A stretch of 35,292 nucleotides of DNA from Chitinophaga pinensis (GTDB lineage: Bacteria > Bacteroidota > Bacteroidia > Chitinophagales > Chitinophagaceae): assembly GCA_943331145.2 (NCBI GenBank), contig CALQKL020000002.1, forward strand, positions 1 through 35,292, written 5' to 3'. The position numbers and the translations under genes were made by a program. Shown one piece after another: positions 1-10,018 of this stretch (position 1 is the first letter of the stretch; the number at the start of each line of letters is the position of its first letter). The notes below the pieces were generated by a model. It was not told the origin of the DNA. It did not search any database and saw only the letters and a program-made list of their open reading frames with translations.

Positions 1-1
1 A

Positions 2-847
2 AAGAAGAAGTCGGAATCAAATACCTTAGATTATTTTGAAACGGAAACATTTAGTGTAAGCGTATCTAAATCAAATGCAATGGGTGTAGAAATTACACTT
101 ATGCCTTTTGATATTGTGCATGTAAAAGTATTGCCAGGAGTAATCAATCAAAGAATGGTAATGGTTGTGGGAGAGGTACTAACACCAGGAAAATATAATC
201 TTCAAAAAAGCGGAGAAAAAATTACAGATATTATAAAGCGTGTCGGAGGTTTTAAGGCAACTGCTGATAGCTCTTCAATAATTATCAGACGTAGAAAGAA
301 TTCGGTATTTACTATTACAGAACGTGAATTGTTTTTTAAACGATTAATGAATCTAGAATATGATAGCATTGCTACAAATGATCAACTTAAAAATGAATTA
401 TATGGCGAGTTTGAAACCATTAGTATAGATTTAAAAAAAATATTGAAAGACAACTCAAAATTTGAAAATTTGAATTTAGAAGATGGCGATTTGATTACTG
501 TAAGCAAAAACAACAACTTGGTAAAAGTTACTGGCGAAGTATACTATCCCAATATTGTATCATTAAGGAAAAATAAATCAGCAAAATTTTATATTAAGCA
601 GGCGGGCGGGTTTACCAGTGAAGCAAGAAAATTAAAAACATTAATTGTATTTCCAAATGGAAAAGTGAAATCGGTAAAATCCTTTTTTGGCTTTAAAGCT
701 TATCCAAAAATTACAAGCAGAGCTGAAATTTTTGTGCCACAAAGAAATAAAGAGAATAGAAATAAAATTGGTGCTGCAGAGTGGGCGTTGTTGGTTTCGG
801 CAATGGGCATCATTTCAAATGTAGTATTAACGGCTTTGAAAAATTAA
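2..847 (+). CDS. SLBB-domain polysaccharide export protein (5' partial; frame open to the window start)
   Basis: The frame of ORF 80..847 has no stop back to position 2. Repeated SLBB-like blocks (VMVVGEVLTPGKYNL..., VKVTGEVYYPNIVSL...) and a C-terminal TM segment; followed by wzz-like and wzx-like genes. Confidence 0.85.
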   Translation, partial: KKKSESNTLDYFETETFSVSVSKSNAMGVEITLMPFDIVHVKVLPGVINQRMVMVVGEVLTPGKYNLQKSGEKITDIIKRVGGFKATADSSSIIIRRRKNSVFTITERELFFKRLMNLEYDSIATNDQLKNELYGEFETISIDLKKILKDNSKFENLNLEDGDLITVSKNNNLVKVTGEVYYPNIVSLRKNKSAKFYIKQAGGFTSEARKLKTLIVFPNGKVKSVKSFFGFKAYPKITSRAEIFVPQRNKENRNKIGAAEWALLVSAMGIISNVVLTALKN

Positions 848-857
848 TTTATTGTAT

Positions 858-1916
858 ATGAATGCATCAAATGAAAACCAATCAAAAACACAATATGTTG
901 AATCGATATTCCGCAAAAAGTTGATTTTTTTAAAAAAAAGGATTTGGATATATTTATTCGGTGGGATGTTATTTGCTGTGCTTGGATTTTTATATGCCCA
1001 ATTTCAAACGGCTCAATACAAGAGCAAACTTACATTTGCCTTAGATGACGGCAGCAATACGGAAACTACTTTAAATAGTTTGGCTTCGCAATTTGGACTT
1101 TCAGGAGGTACAAATGTGAATGTTTTTGGAGGAGATAATATCATTGAAATCGTCAGAAGCAGAAGAATGGTTGAACGGGTTTTATTAAGTGTAGATACCA
1201 TCAACAACAAACCCATTACATTGATTGAAAATTATATGAATGTAAAAGGCAGAGAGCATTTTCATCGAAAAGTTGCAAATATCCATTTTCCTGCTTTTCA
1301 AAACAGGGAAAAGTTTACTTATATACAAGATAGTGTGTTGAGGTTGATTTATACAGAGATGGTGGAAGATAATATTAAAGTAGAAAAACCTGACAGAAAA
1401 TACAACATTTATGAAATCAATATCAAAAGTCCTAACGAACACTTATCAAAAATACTCACCGATAGATTGATTGCAGAAACTAATGTTTTTTATATAGAAC
1501 TCAAAACCAAAAAAGCAAAATTGACTTTAGAAGCTTTGGAGAATAGAATTGCTGCTGTAAAAGATGGGCTATACTCCAGCATTTCGAGCAGAGCAGAAAT
1601 TAAAGATGCCAATATCAATCCGGTTTTTGAATATTCGCAAGTACCCATTTTAAAACAACACACCAATATAGAATTGTACCGCAACGCATATAGCGAAATG
1701 TACAAGAATTTAGAGATTGCGCGCTTTCAATATTTAATCAATACACCTTTATTGCAAATCATAGATTTTGCAGATTATCCAATGGAACGTGTAAAAATGA
1801 GCAGACTAAAAGCAGCCATTGTATTTTCATTTTTGTTCATTTTTGTATTGACAGTGATATTATTAATAATGGAACAAAACAGCAACTACACAAAAAAAGA
1901 CGTGGCCAGTTCGTAG
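858..1916 (+). CDS. Wzz/chain-length determinant family protein, no fused kinase domain
   Basis: N-terminal TM (IYLFGGMLFAVLGFLYAQF), central coiled-coil-like region, C-terminal TM; ATG at 858 preferred over the TTG at 852. Confidence 0.8.
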   Translation: MNASNENQSKTQYVESIFRKKLIFLKKRIWIYLFGGMLFAVLGFLYAQFQTAQYKSKLTFALDDGSNTETTLNSLASQFGLSGGTNVNVFGGDNIIEIVRSRRMVERVLLSVDTINNKPITLIENYMNVKGREHFHRKVANIHFPAFQNREKFTYIQDSVLRLIYTEMVEDNIKVEKPDRKYNIYEINIKSPNEHLSKILTDRLIAETNVFYIELKTKKAKLTLEALENRIAAVKDGLYSSISSRAEIKDANINPVFEYSQVPILKQHTNIELYRNAYSEMYKNLEIARFQYLINTPLLQIIDFADYPMERVKMSRLKAAIVFSFLFIFVLTVILLIMEQNSNYTKKDVASS

Positions 1917-1949
1917 TACCTTAACCAGTCATTGCCATTCAATCATATC

Positions 1950-3215
1950 ATGAGTTTATTATTAAGTTTTAAAAAAGACTATTTTAATTATCTTGCCAGT
2001 ATAATATTGCCTGCCATCATCACTGCGTTTACAATTCCAATTTTCAAAAGAATGCTAGGTGCAGCGCATTACGGCCAATTTTCTTTACTAAATAATGCAG
2101 CGCTTATAACTGCTACCATTTCATCGGGTTGGATTACACAAAGCATTTCGAGGCACTATCAAATCAGTGAAAATAAAATGCTATTTAAAAAACAATCTAT
2201 TCAGTTGTCGTTTATCTTTCAATTGATTGCCTTGCTTCCAATATTGATTACTGTTTTTTTAATACAGCATGATGCTTTGTTTGCCATCTTATTTTGTGTT
2301 TTAACATTAACCTGCGCAATGCAATTTTCAATGATGGTGATTGCCCAAGCCAACTTCTTATCTGGTAAAACCATTTTTTCCGAATCGATTCGCAGCATTG
2401 GTTTTTTGGCCTTGGGTTTCGTATTGCTACGCTGGATTAAAATTGATTTTGTGTATGCATTATTTATTGCTTCCATTTCAGCCTTTGGTATGTCTGTTTT
2501 ATATTTAAAGAAACAAACAACAAACACTTCCGGTTTGACATCAGATGCCAAAACAACGCCAAAACAAATTATTCAACTTGCCCAACAATTTTTTAAATAT
2601 GGTGCTCCATTGTCGTTATGGTTTGTAGTGGTGTATATTTTTGCATACATCGACAAAATAGCGATGCTCAAATATTTTGGAGCCAGTATTCAAGGGAATT
2701 ATCAGGCTATGTTTGACTTACTTTCAAAAGGGTTTACATTGATTATTTCTCCTGTTTTAATTTCACTTTTTCCAATCATTACACTAGCGTACAAAGAAGG
2801 GAAAAAAGAAGACATCAAAAATCTCATTCGCAAAATTATTATGTATGAAATTCTAGGATATGCGTTGGTGAGCATAGGATATTTTTGGTTTGGCGCCAAC
2901 ATATTGCTTCAAATATTAAGCGTACCGAATGAACCTATATTCAAACAATTGGGCTTTGTTATCATTACTGGTACATTTATATGGCAAATAGCCATGGTGG
3001 TAAATAAAACATTTGAGTTGCAAATGAAAAGCTTGAAAATGTTATATGCAGCAGTCATCACGCTTTTGTTGCAGTTGCTTTATTATTTTTTTATTCGCAA
3101 TACCAATTCACCTTTGATGATTTCTTGTGGGTATTTATTTGCTTCGGTTTCTTATCTGTTTATTTTATTGTTTTTTATTTTATTTTCATCCATCACATCA
3201 ACACATAAATTGTAA
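1950..3215 (+). CDS. Polysaccharide flippase (Wzx-like, MATE/MOP superfamily)
   Basis: Multi-TM protein; N-terminal pattern typical of polysaccharide biosynthesis flippases (IFKRMLGAAHYGQFSLLNNAALI); in-frame ATG at 1950. Confidence 0.82.
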   Translation: MSLLLSFKKDYFNYLASIILPAIITAFTIPIFKRMLGAAHYGQFSLLNNAALITATISSGWITQSISRHYQISENKMLFKKQSIQLSFIFQLIALLPILITVFLIQHDALFAILFCVLTLTCAMQFSMMVIAQANFLSGKTIFSESIRSIGFLALGFVLLRWIKIDFVYALFIASISAFGMSVLYLKKQTTNTSGLTSDAKTTPKQIIQLAQQFFKYGAPLSLWFVVVYIFAYIDKIAMLKYFGASIQGNYQAMFDLLSKGFTLIISPVLISLFPIITLAYKEGKKEDIKNLIRKIIMYEILGYALVSIGYFWFGANILLQILSVPNEPIFKQLGFVIITGTFIWQIAMVVNKTFELQMKSLKMLYAAVITLLLQLLYYFFIRNTNSPLMISCGYLFASVSYLFILLFFILFSSITSTHKL

Positions 3216-3221
3216 AATAAT

Positions 3222-4307
3222 ATGCTGATTTATATTCTGCTTTTTTTGCTGTTGATATGTTTTTCCATTACCGAGCAATATTTTAAAGGAAGTAAATTCC
3301 CCGAATTTAGAATTTTCCTTTTTGTTATTTTCTTGCTTTTTGTAACCTTTCGCCCCGTTGGAGGCGATAAAGATTATGTGAGTTATTTGTTGTCATTCGA
3401 TTCCTTTCGAGATCCATTAGATTACTTCAGACATTACAATGAATGGGTTTATTTCGATCCAATGTACTATTTGATTCCATCTTTCTATAAAACATATGTG
3501 AGCCAAACAAATTATGCGTTAATGGCATTTTTCACCTTCGCATTAATTGCATTGAGTTTGAAAGTTATTTCAGTCGGAAAGTTGACCAACTTGTTTTTTT
3601 TAACATTGCTTGTTTATTTTTCTAACTACTTTTTATTGCATGAGATGACGCAAATTAGAGTAGGCGTAGCATCAGCTATATTTTTATTTTCGATTCCTTA
3701 TTTAGTTAATAAAAAATATGTTTCCTATGTTGTATTGGTTTTGTTGGCAATGCTATTTCACTATTCTGCATTATTGTACTTCATTCCTTTGTTTTTTAGC
3801 CCGTTTCATTTCAAACAAAAAATCTATTTTGTAGCGTTGGGTATCATTCTTGTGCTAACTTTTGTGCCTACGGACTTTATCTTGCCTTTTTTGAAAATCA
3901 ATATGGGTGATGTACAAGTAAAAAGTAATAATTACATTGAATATGCAGAGCTAGGTGTTACTGAACAAGTGAACAAGATAAATGTGAATTTCTTGATTAG
4001 TTATGCCATTACTCTGGTATTTACTTTTTTTATCAATACGATTCAATCAAAAAATAATTACGCATATCTGTTGATAAAATTGCAAATTTTGGGTTTGTTT
4101 TTATTTCAATTATTTTCTCCCATCCCTGGATTTGCATTTCGATCGAGTGAATTGTTTATGGTTACACAAATCATTTCAATACCTTTTTTTGTCTATATTT
4201 TTAAAAACAAATGGCTGGGATTTAGTTTAGTAATATTGATTTCGGCGATTTTTTTGGGACTCAATCTTTTTTACGGAAAGATAATGCAGGATTATTTCGT
4301 TGTTTAA
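3222..4307 (+). CDS. EpsG/Wzy-like O-antigen polymerase
   Basis: Polytopic membrane protein with EpsG-like N-terminal RPVGGDKDYVSYL and RVGVASAIFLFS; position within the EPS locus. Confidence 0.72.
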   Translation: MLIYILLFLLLICFSITEQYFKGSKFPEFRIFLFVIFLLFVTFRPVGGDKDYVSYLLSFDSFRDPLDYFRHYNEWVYFDPMYYLIPSFYKTYVSQTNYALMAFFTFALIALSLKVISVGKLTNLFFLTLLVYFSNYFLLHEMTQIRVGVASAIFLFSIPYLVNKKYVSYVVLVLLAMLFHYSALLYFIPLFFSPFHFKQKIYFVALGIILVLTFVPTDFILPFLKINMGDVQVKSNNYIEYAELGVTEQVNKINVNFLISYAITLVFTFFINTIQSKNNYAYLLIKLQILGLFLFQLFSPIPGFAFRSSELFMVTQIISIPFFVYIFKNKWLGFSLVILISAIFLGLNLFYGKIMQDYFVV

Positions 4308-4322
4308 AAAATTAAATTTCCA

Positions 4323-5222
4323 ATGATAGATATAGTAATTGTAAACTGGAATAGCCACGACTTTTTACGAAAATGTGTTCAATCGATTTTTAATTCAAAT
4401 CAATCTGATTTAATTTCTGATGTGATTATAATTGACAATAATTCTACGGATGATTCCTTGCAATTGCTACCAATAAATGCTAAAATTCAAGTTGTAAAGA
4501 ATGCAGAAAATGTAGGATTTGCACGTGCTTGCAACCAAGGGTTTAGACTTAGTAAATCCAATTATATTTTGTTGTTGAACCCAGATGCAGTTTTGTTAGA
4601 AAATACGATTTCTGCAAGTTTTAATTACATGGAAACACACAATGACGTTGATGTATTGGGATGTCAATTGTTGAACGAATTAAATCAGATAACGCCAACA
4701 TGTGCAAGATTTCCAAAGCCCATAAACTTTGTGTATCATTCTCTTGGACTTTCGAAAATATGGCCAAAACTATTTCATCCACCAACTTTAATGACAGATT
4801 GGGATCATAAGGAAAGTCGATTTGTTGATCAGGTAATGGGCGCGTATATGTTTATGCGCAAATCAGTATTTGAAAAAGCCGGATATTTTGACGAACGTTT
4901 TTTTGTGTATTTTGAAGAGTTGGACTTTTCATTGAGTTTAAAACAAGCAGGTGGAAAATCATTTTACCATTCTGGCATTCAAGCCATACATACCGGCATG
5001 GGCACTACAGAATCGGTAAAAGCTTTTCGATTGTTTTTAAGCTTGAGCAGCCGGTTGAAGTATGCAAAAAAGCATTTTAGTTTGTTCGGTTTTTTTATTG
5101 TTGCATTCTTTACTTACACCATAGAATTTTTGATGCGGTTTTTACAATTGACTATAAAAGGAAATTTGAAAGAATCAAAAAATTTGGTAAAAGGGTATTG
5201 GATGTTGTGTAAAAGGATATAA
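4323..5222 (+). CDS. Family 2 glycosyltransferase (rhamnosyltransferase-like)
   Basis: DIVIVNWNSHDFL, IIDNNSTDDS, LLLNPDAVLLE, FDERFFVYFEELDFSLSLKQAGG motifs. Confidence 0.92.
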   Translation: MIDIVIVNWNSHDFLRKCVQSIFNSNQSDLISDVIIIDNNSTDDSLQLLPINAKIQVVKNAENVGFARACNQGFRLSKSNYILLLNPDAVLLENTISASFNYMETHNDVDVLGCQLLNELNQITPTCARFPKPINFVYHSLGLSKIWPKLFHPPTLMTDWDHKESRFVDQVMGAYMFMRKSVFEKAGYFDERFFVYFEELDFSLSLKQAGGKSFYHSGIQAIHTGMGTTESVKAFRLFLSLSSRLKYAKKHFSLFGFFIVAFFTYTIEFLMRFLQLTIKGNLKESKNLVKGYWMLCKRI

Positions 5223-5243
5223 TACTGGATAGAAATTCGGTCC

Positions 5244-5271
5244 AACGCCAAACGCCAAACGCCAAATGCCA
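5244..5271. repeat. 7-bp tandem repeat (aacgcca), 4 copies
   Basis: aacgcca aacgcca aacgcca aatgcca between convergent genes. Confidence 0.8.
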
Positions 5272-5295
5272 AACAACAAACCATAAACATCTTCC

Positions 5296-5664
5296 TTAAG
5301 GCCTATACGTGATTGTACCCCTCACTGTAGGATGCTCTACACAATGATAATCAAAAGTACCTATGGTGTCTTTTTTAAAATAAAAACTTTTATTGGGAAA
5401 GATAGTCGGTGTTTGTATTGTAAAATTATCGTCTGATATAATGGTATGATTTATGGAAGTGGTATTTACAAATGTAACTGCCGTTCCTAATGCAACCGTA
5501 TTATTTTGAAAAGTCTGTGAAAATATACCATTCTGAACATAGATATACTCTGTTGGCAAAAGTCCACCTTTTGAAGAAAAAAACGAATCGTCATTGTTGC
5601 ATGATTGCAAAATAAACAAACTACAAATCACAGCACAAACAATTTTAACTGGTCTCAATTTCAT
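5296..5664 (-). CDS. Cupredoxin-like lipoprotein (plastocyanin/amicyanin-type)
   Basis: Lipobox LQSC; cupredoxin ligands NH(T) and YHCVEHPTVRGTITY at the C-terminus. Confidence 0.75.
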   Translation of the reverse strand: MKLRPVKIVCAVICSLFILQSCNNDDSFFSSKGGLLPTEYIYVQNGIFSQTFQNNTVALGTAVTFVNTTSINHTIISDDNFTIQTPTIFPNKSFYFKKDTIGTFDYHCVEHPTVRGTITYRP

Positions 5665-5805
5665 ATCAATTTGAATTATTCAACAAAATACAAAAAAAAT
5701 AGAATAATCTTATTTGTTCTTTAAATTTTAAACCAAATTAAAAACTGTTTAGATTTATTTCTTCACACATTAAAATCCCAATAATGCTATTCGTACATTT
5801 GTTTT

Positions 5806-8130
5806 ATGTCCAAATATTTAGATGATTTAAACGTACCCCAACGCGAAGCCGTTACCCACAGAGACGGTCCAATTATGATTATTGCCGGAGCCGGAAGCGG
5901 AAAAACCAAAGTTATTACTACTCGAATTGCACATTTGATGGCAAGTGGCGTAGATGCTTTTAATATTTTAGCCCTTACGTTTACCAATAAGGCAGCTGCC
6001 GAAATGAAAGAACGTATCGAAAAAATTCTGGGCGGTACAGATGCCCGTAATTTATACATCGGTACTTTCCACAGCGTTTTCGCAAGAATCTTACGCGGTG
6101 AAGCGCCTCGATTGGGTTATCCTTCAAACTTTACCATTTACGATGCCGATGATGCAAAATCTGTTATCAAAACCGTAGTTAAAGAACTCAACCTTGATGA
6201 AAAGCAATACAAAGCCAATATTGTATTGAATCGTATTTCTCTAGCAAAAAATGCATTAGTAGGGCCAGAAGAATATATGAATGATGGTTTTCTGCAACAA
6301 GAAGATGCAAGATCTCAACGTCCGGAAATTGGCAGAATATATAGAGCATACAGTAGCCGTTGTTTTAAAAATGGCGCGATGGATTTTGATGATCTTTTGT
6401 TCAAAATGTACGACCTACTTACTGGTTTCCCGGAATGCCTGAGTAAATACCAGCATAAGTTTAAATACATCATGATTGATGAGTATCAGGATACAAATAC
6501 CGTGCAATATGAAATTGTAAAACTGCTTGGCGCAATGCACGAAAATGTTTGTGTGGTTGGTGATGATGCACAAAGTATTTATAGTTTTCGTGGCGCAACC
6601 ATTGAAAATATTCTGCAATTTCAAAAAGATTATGATGAGATAAAAGTGGTGAAATTGGAACAGAATTATCGCAGTACTAAAAACATTCTAAATGTCGCCA
6701 ACCAAGTAATTGGCTACAACAAAGGCCAAATTGAAAAGAAATTATTTACCGATAATGGTGAAGGTGAAAAAATAAAACTTATCCGCACCATGACGGATAA
6801 CGATGAAGGAAAAATTGTAGCCGATACCATTCAGGAATTGAAATTGCGGAATCATTTTTACAACAATGATTTTGCGATTTTATACCGTACAAATGCTCAA
6901 AGTAGAAGCTTTGAGGAATCCCTTCGCCGCATGGGAATCGTGTATAAAATTTATGGCGGCATGAGTTTCTATCAACGTAAAGAGGTTAAAGACTTTATTG
7001 CTTATTTGCGATTGGTGGTTAATCCCAAAGATGAAGAAGCCATAAAACGTGTTATCAATTATCCAGTTAGGGGTATTGGAAAAACAACAATTGATAGATT
7101 GGTTTTAATAGCTAATAACAACAACTCAAGCGTTTGGGATATCCTTACTAATGCAGCATTTCATGGCTTTAAAAGTGGTACGCTTGAATGTATCGATACT
7201 TTTGTAACCATGATAAAAATGTTTCAAAGCGAGCTTGTTAAAAAGAACGCGTATGACCTTTCTGTAATCATTGGAAAAAGTACCAATATCGTTAAAGAAT
7301 TATTTAATGATAAAACTACCGAAGGATTGGCGCGGTATGAAAACGTGCAGGAATTATTAAATTCTATCAAAGAGTTTACCGAAACGCCGATGAACATTGA
7401 AGATGGAGAGGTAGGCGATAAAAGCTTAGGCACTTATTTACAACAAATTGCCTTACTTACTGATACCGAAGACAATAAAGAAAATGCAGATGCCGTGAAA
7501 TTAATGACGATACATGCTGCAAAAGGTCTTGAATTTCCCGTAGTATTTGTTGGCGGATTAGAGGAAACCCTTTTCCCTAGTGCCATGAGCATCAATACCA
7601 GAGAAGAATTAGAAGAGGAAAGGAGATTATTTTATGTTGCGATCACGCGCGCCAAATCAAAACTACATCTAACGTATTCTAATGCACGATACCGTTTTGG
7701 ACAATTGCAACAAAATGAACCCAGCAGATTTATAGAAGAAATAGATACTGCATTTTTGGATAAAAGTTATGCAGGAAATGCATCTAGAAATAATGCTGCA
7801 AGTTCGTGGGGACAATCATCTGCAGCCGAAAGAATGAGAAGGGGATTTGGAAGTACAGCTGATAAAACCCCACCGCCTGCTAAAACAATCATCAATATTC
7901 CACTTGCAAGGCCTCAAACAAAAGAGCATGTACCCACTACAAATTTTATTGCGAGTGATACTGCAGATTTGCAAGAAGGTCATCGAATAGAACATCAAAA
8001 ATTTGGCTTCGGAAAAATTGAAAAATTAGAAGGTGCATCGCATAATCCAATCGCTACCATTTTATTTGACATCAATGGCGAAAAGAAAATCATGCTCAAT
8101 TATGCAAAGCTTCGAATCGTAGAAAATTAA
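5806..8130 (+). CDS. UvrD/Rep/PcrA-family ATP-dependent DNA helicase
   Basis: LNVPQREAVTHRDGPIMIIAGAGSGKT (Walker A), DEYQDTN, QNYRSTKNIL, TIHAAKGLEFPVVFVGGLEE, RRLFYVAITRAK. Confidence 0.97.
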   Translation: MSKYLDDLNVPQREAVTHRDGPIMIIAGAGSGKTKVITTRIAHLMASGVDAFNILALTFTNKAAAEMKERIEKILGGTDARNLYIGTFHSVFARILRGEAPRLGYPSNFTIYDADDAKSVIKTVVKELNLDEKQYKANIVLNRISLAKNALVGPEEYMNDGFLQQEDARSQRPEIGRIYRAYSSRCFKNGAMDFDDLLFKMYDLLTGFPECLSKYQHKFKYIMIDEYQDTNTVQYEIVKLLGAMHENVCVVGDDAQSIYSFRGATIENILQFQKDYDEIKVVKLEQNYRSTKNILNVANQVIGYNKGQIEKKLFTDNGEGEKIKLIRTMTDNDEGKIVADTIQELKLRNHFYNNDFAILYRTNAQSRSFEESLRRMGIVYKIYGGMSFYQRKEVKDFIAYLRLVVNPKDEEAIKRVINYPVRGIGKTTIDRLVLIANNNNSSVWDILTNAAFHGFKSGTLECIDTFVTMIKMFQSELVKKNAYDLSVIIGKSTNIVKELFNDKTTEGLARYENVQELLNSIKEFTETPMNIEDGEVGDKSLGTYLQQIALLTDTEDNKENADAVKLMTIHAAKGLEFPVVFVGGLEETLFPSAMSINTREELEEERRLFYVAITRAKSKLHLTYSNARYRFGQLQQNEPSRFIEEIDTAFLDKSYAGNASRNNAASSWGQSSAAERMRRGFGSTADKTPPPAKTIINIPLARPQTKEHVPTTNFIASDTADLQEGHRIEHQKFGFGKIEKLEGASHNPIATILFDINGEKKIMLNYAKLRIVEN

Positions 8131-8191
8131 TGATTTGATTGTTATTTCTTGACTAACGGAGTTCATTAAACGACGATAGGAATTATATTAT

Positions 8192-8237
8192 CATAACAGC
8201 TCCATAGGAGCGAAATCATAATAGCTCCGTAGGAGCG
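8192..8237. repeat. Two tandem copies of a 21-bp palindromic intergenic unit (cataaYagctccRtaggagcg), period 25 bp
   Basis: 8192-8212 cataacagctccataggagcg; 8217-8237 cataatagctccgtaggagcg; each contains gctcc-NNN-ggagc. Confidence 0.8.
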
Positions 8238-8247
8238 GTATAATAAT

Positions 8248-9039
8248 TTACCCAATGGTATAATACACACAAGTGGTTAAGAAATTTCTTAGATAAGGCA
8301 AATGGGTGATAAAGCCCGCTTGCTTACGTGGTTTTAAACCAAATTTGTATTTGTAAATGGGGTTGAATAGAAAATGGGTTTTGTTTTTTATGCTGTAGCC
8401 GCTTTTCTTTACGATGCGCTCAAAACGTTCAATTGAAATACCCGTTTCTTTTATTTCTACCAACTCTTCAATTTTACCTTTTGGTTCACCAAATAGTTTT
8501 AATAGGTTCTTATAGATGAACATTGGCAATAGATGATAGTAAGGCAAAACGCTGGAAATCTTTTTAAAACAAACTTGTTGATGCCCGCCAAATGGCATTT
8601 GCCATGGCGGAAATCCAAAGAAAATTTGTCCGCTTGGCGCCAATAGATTTTTTAAATGAGGTATAAAATTTTCTTGGTTGGGAACGTGCTCGATGGTGTC
8701 TTTTAAAATAATCAAATCGAAATGTTTGCTATATTTTTCTACAAAATCTGTGTCGTAAACATTCTTCTTAATAAAAATTGCTTTGCCTGAATTGACTTCA
8801 TTTTTGAAAATATCATTTGCAATGTCAATTCTAACTTCATCTAAATCCACACCCACACAATTACAACCCCTGTCAATAAAAGGTTTTAGCACACCGCCCT
8901 CTCCACAACCAATCTCAAGTACATTTAAGCCAGAAACAACTTTATACGTTTCATTAATAAATGCCAATACATAATTTTCTGAATTCTCAACTTGTTGACT
9001 GATTCTCAAATCACTATCAGTGTGGTGTTTTAATGCCAT
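8248..9039 (-). CDS. Class I SAM-dependent methyltransferase
   Basis: VLEIGCGEGGVLKPFIDRGCNCVGVDLDE motif I/II and LIILKDTIEHVPN. Confidence 0.9.
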   Translation of the reverse strand: MALKHHTDSDLRISQQVENSENYVLAFINETYKVVSGLNVLEIGCGEGGVLKPFIDRGCNCVGVDLDEVRIDIANDIFKNEVNSGKAIFIKKNVYDTDFVEKYSKHFDLIILKDTIEHVPNQENFIPHLKNLLAPSGQIFFGFPPWQMPFGGHQQVCFKKISSVLPYYHLLPMFIYKNLLKLFGEPKGKIEELVEIKETGISIERFERIVKKSGYSIKNKTHFLFNPIYKYKFGLKPRKQAGFITHLPYLRNFLTTCVYYTIG

Positions 9040-9187
9040 TTGAAATTTTTTTTTGCGTAAAAATAGAAAATTTAATCTTTAAATAGTTAAGGCAAAAAAA
9101 ATTGCATACACATCTACTTAAAAACCACGAATTATTAATGCTTATTTAATTCGAATGAAACAACTTGCTTACTTTTGAAAAAAAACT

Positions 9188-9886
9188 TTGTCTCTAAATA
9201 TTCAAACTTTCAAAACGCGTTCCTTAACAGCCATTATTTTTGTAATGGTCATGTTTGCTGGTTTATTTGTTCATGTATATTTATTTCTTGGGCTGTTTAC
9301 ATTAATTATGTTTGGCTGTTTATTTGAATTCAGCAAAATTGTAAAACTCATTCATCCCAAAAAATACTTCTTGTACCTTCCTATTGCATTTTTTTACATC
9401 ATCATCCCCATAATTTTAATGTTGGATTTGGGTACCAATGGAATAGAAGCCAATACAAATTATTCACCATTATTGCCATGTGCCATTTTGTTTTCAATTT
9501 GGATAAATGATACGTCTGCATATTTGGTAGGCTCGTTTATTGGAAAAACACCTTTTTCAAAAATATCACCCAAAAAAACCTGGGAAGGTACTATTGGCGG
9601 AGGTTTGTTATGTATTTTAATCATTGCTTTATTAGGGAAATTCATTCCTTTAGCACAAAAAATAGATTTTCAACACTGGATAGCGATCGCCACATTGTGT
9701 GCCGTGTTTGGTACCATTGGCGATTTGATTGAAAGTAAATTGAAACGAAAGGCAAACATAAAAGACAGTGGAAATTTTATGCCAGGACATGGTGGTTTTT
9801 TAGATCGATTTGATTCATTATTAATTGCAACGCCGTTTGTTTGGGGATATATTCATTTTTTTATAAAACAACTTATACCAAATTGA
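9188..9886 (+). CDS. cdsA: Phosphatidate cytidylyltransferase
   Basis: Polytopic; C-terminal CdsA signature (GTIGDLIESKLKRKANIKDSGNFMPGHGGFLDRFDSLL); apparent TTG start. Confidence 0.93.
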   Translation: MSLNIQTFKTRSLTAIIFVMVMFAGLFVHVYLFLGLFTLIMFGCLFEFSKIVKLIHPKKYFLYLPIAFFYIIIPIILMLDLGTNGIEANTNYSPLLPCAILFSIWINDTSAYLVGSFIGKTPFSKISPKKTWEGTIGGGLLCILIIALLGKFIPLAQKIDFQHWIAIATLCAVFGTIGDLIESKLKRKANIKDSGNFMPGHGGFLDRFDSLLIATPFVWGYIHFFIKQLIPN

Positions 9887-10018
9887 GTTATAAACTATTC
9901 AAAAATTTTCTAGTATAATGCCGATTTAATAGCTGTTTGGAACAATTTTATTGGACCATTACAGATATTCATTCGGTATAAACGCTGATTCATTACATTT
10001 GCAGCTAAATTTTTTATT

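Noticed and set aside
2219-2551. 110-aa minus-strand ORF
   Set aside because: Antisense to the wzx-like flippase; no domain.
5244-5271. Possible CRISPR-like array
   Set aside because: Contiguous 7-bp units with no spacers.
5787-6059. 90-aa minus-strand ORF opposite the helicase start
   Set aside because: Fully antisense to the Walker A region of a confident CDS; no recognisable domain.
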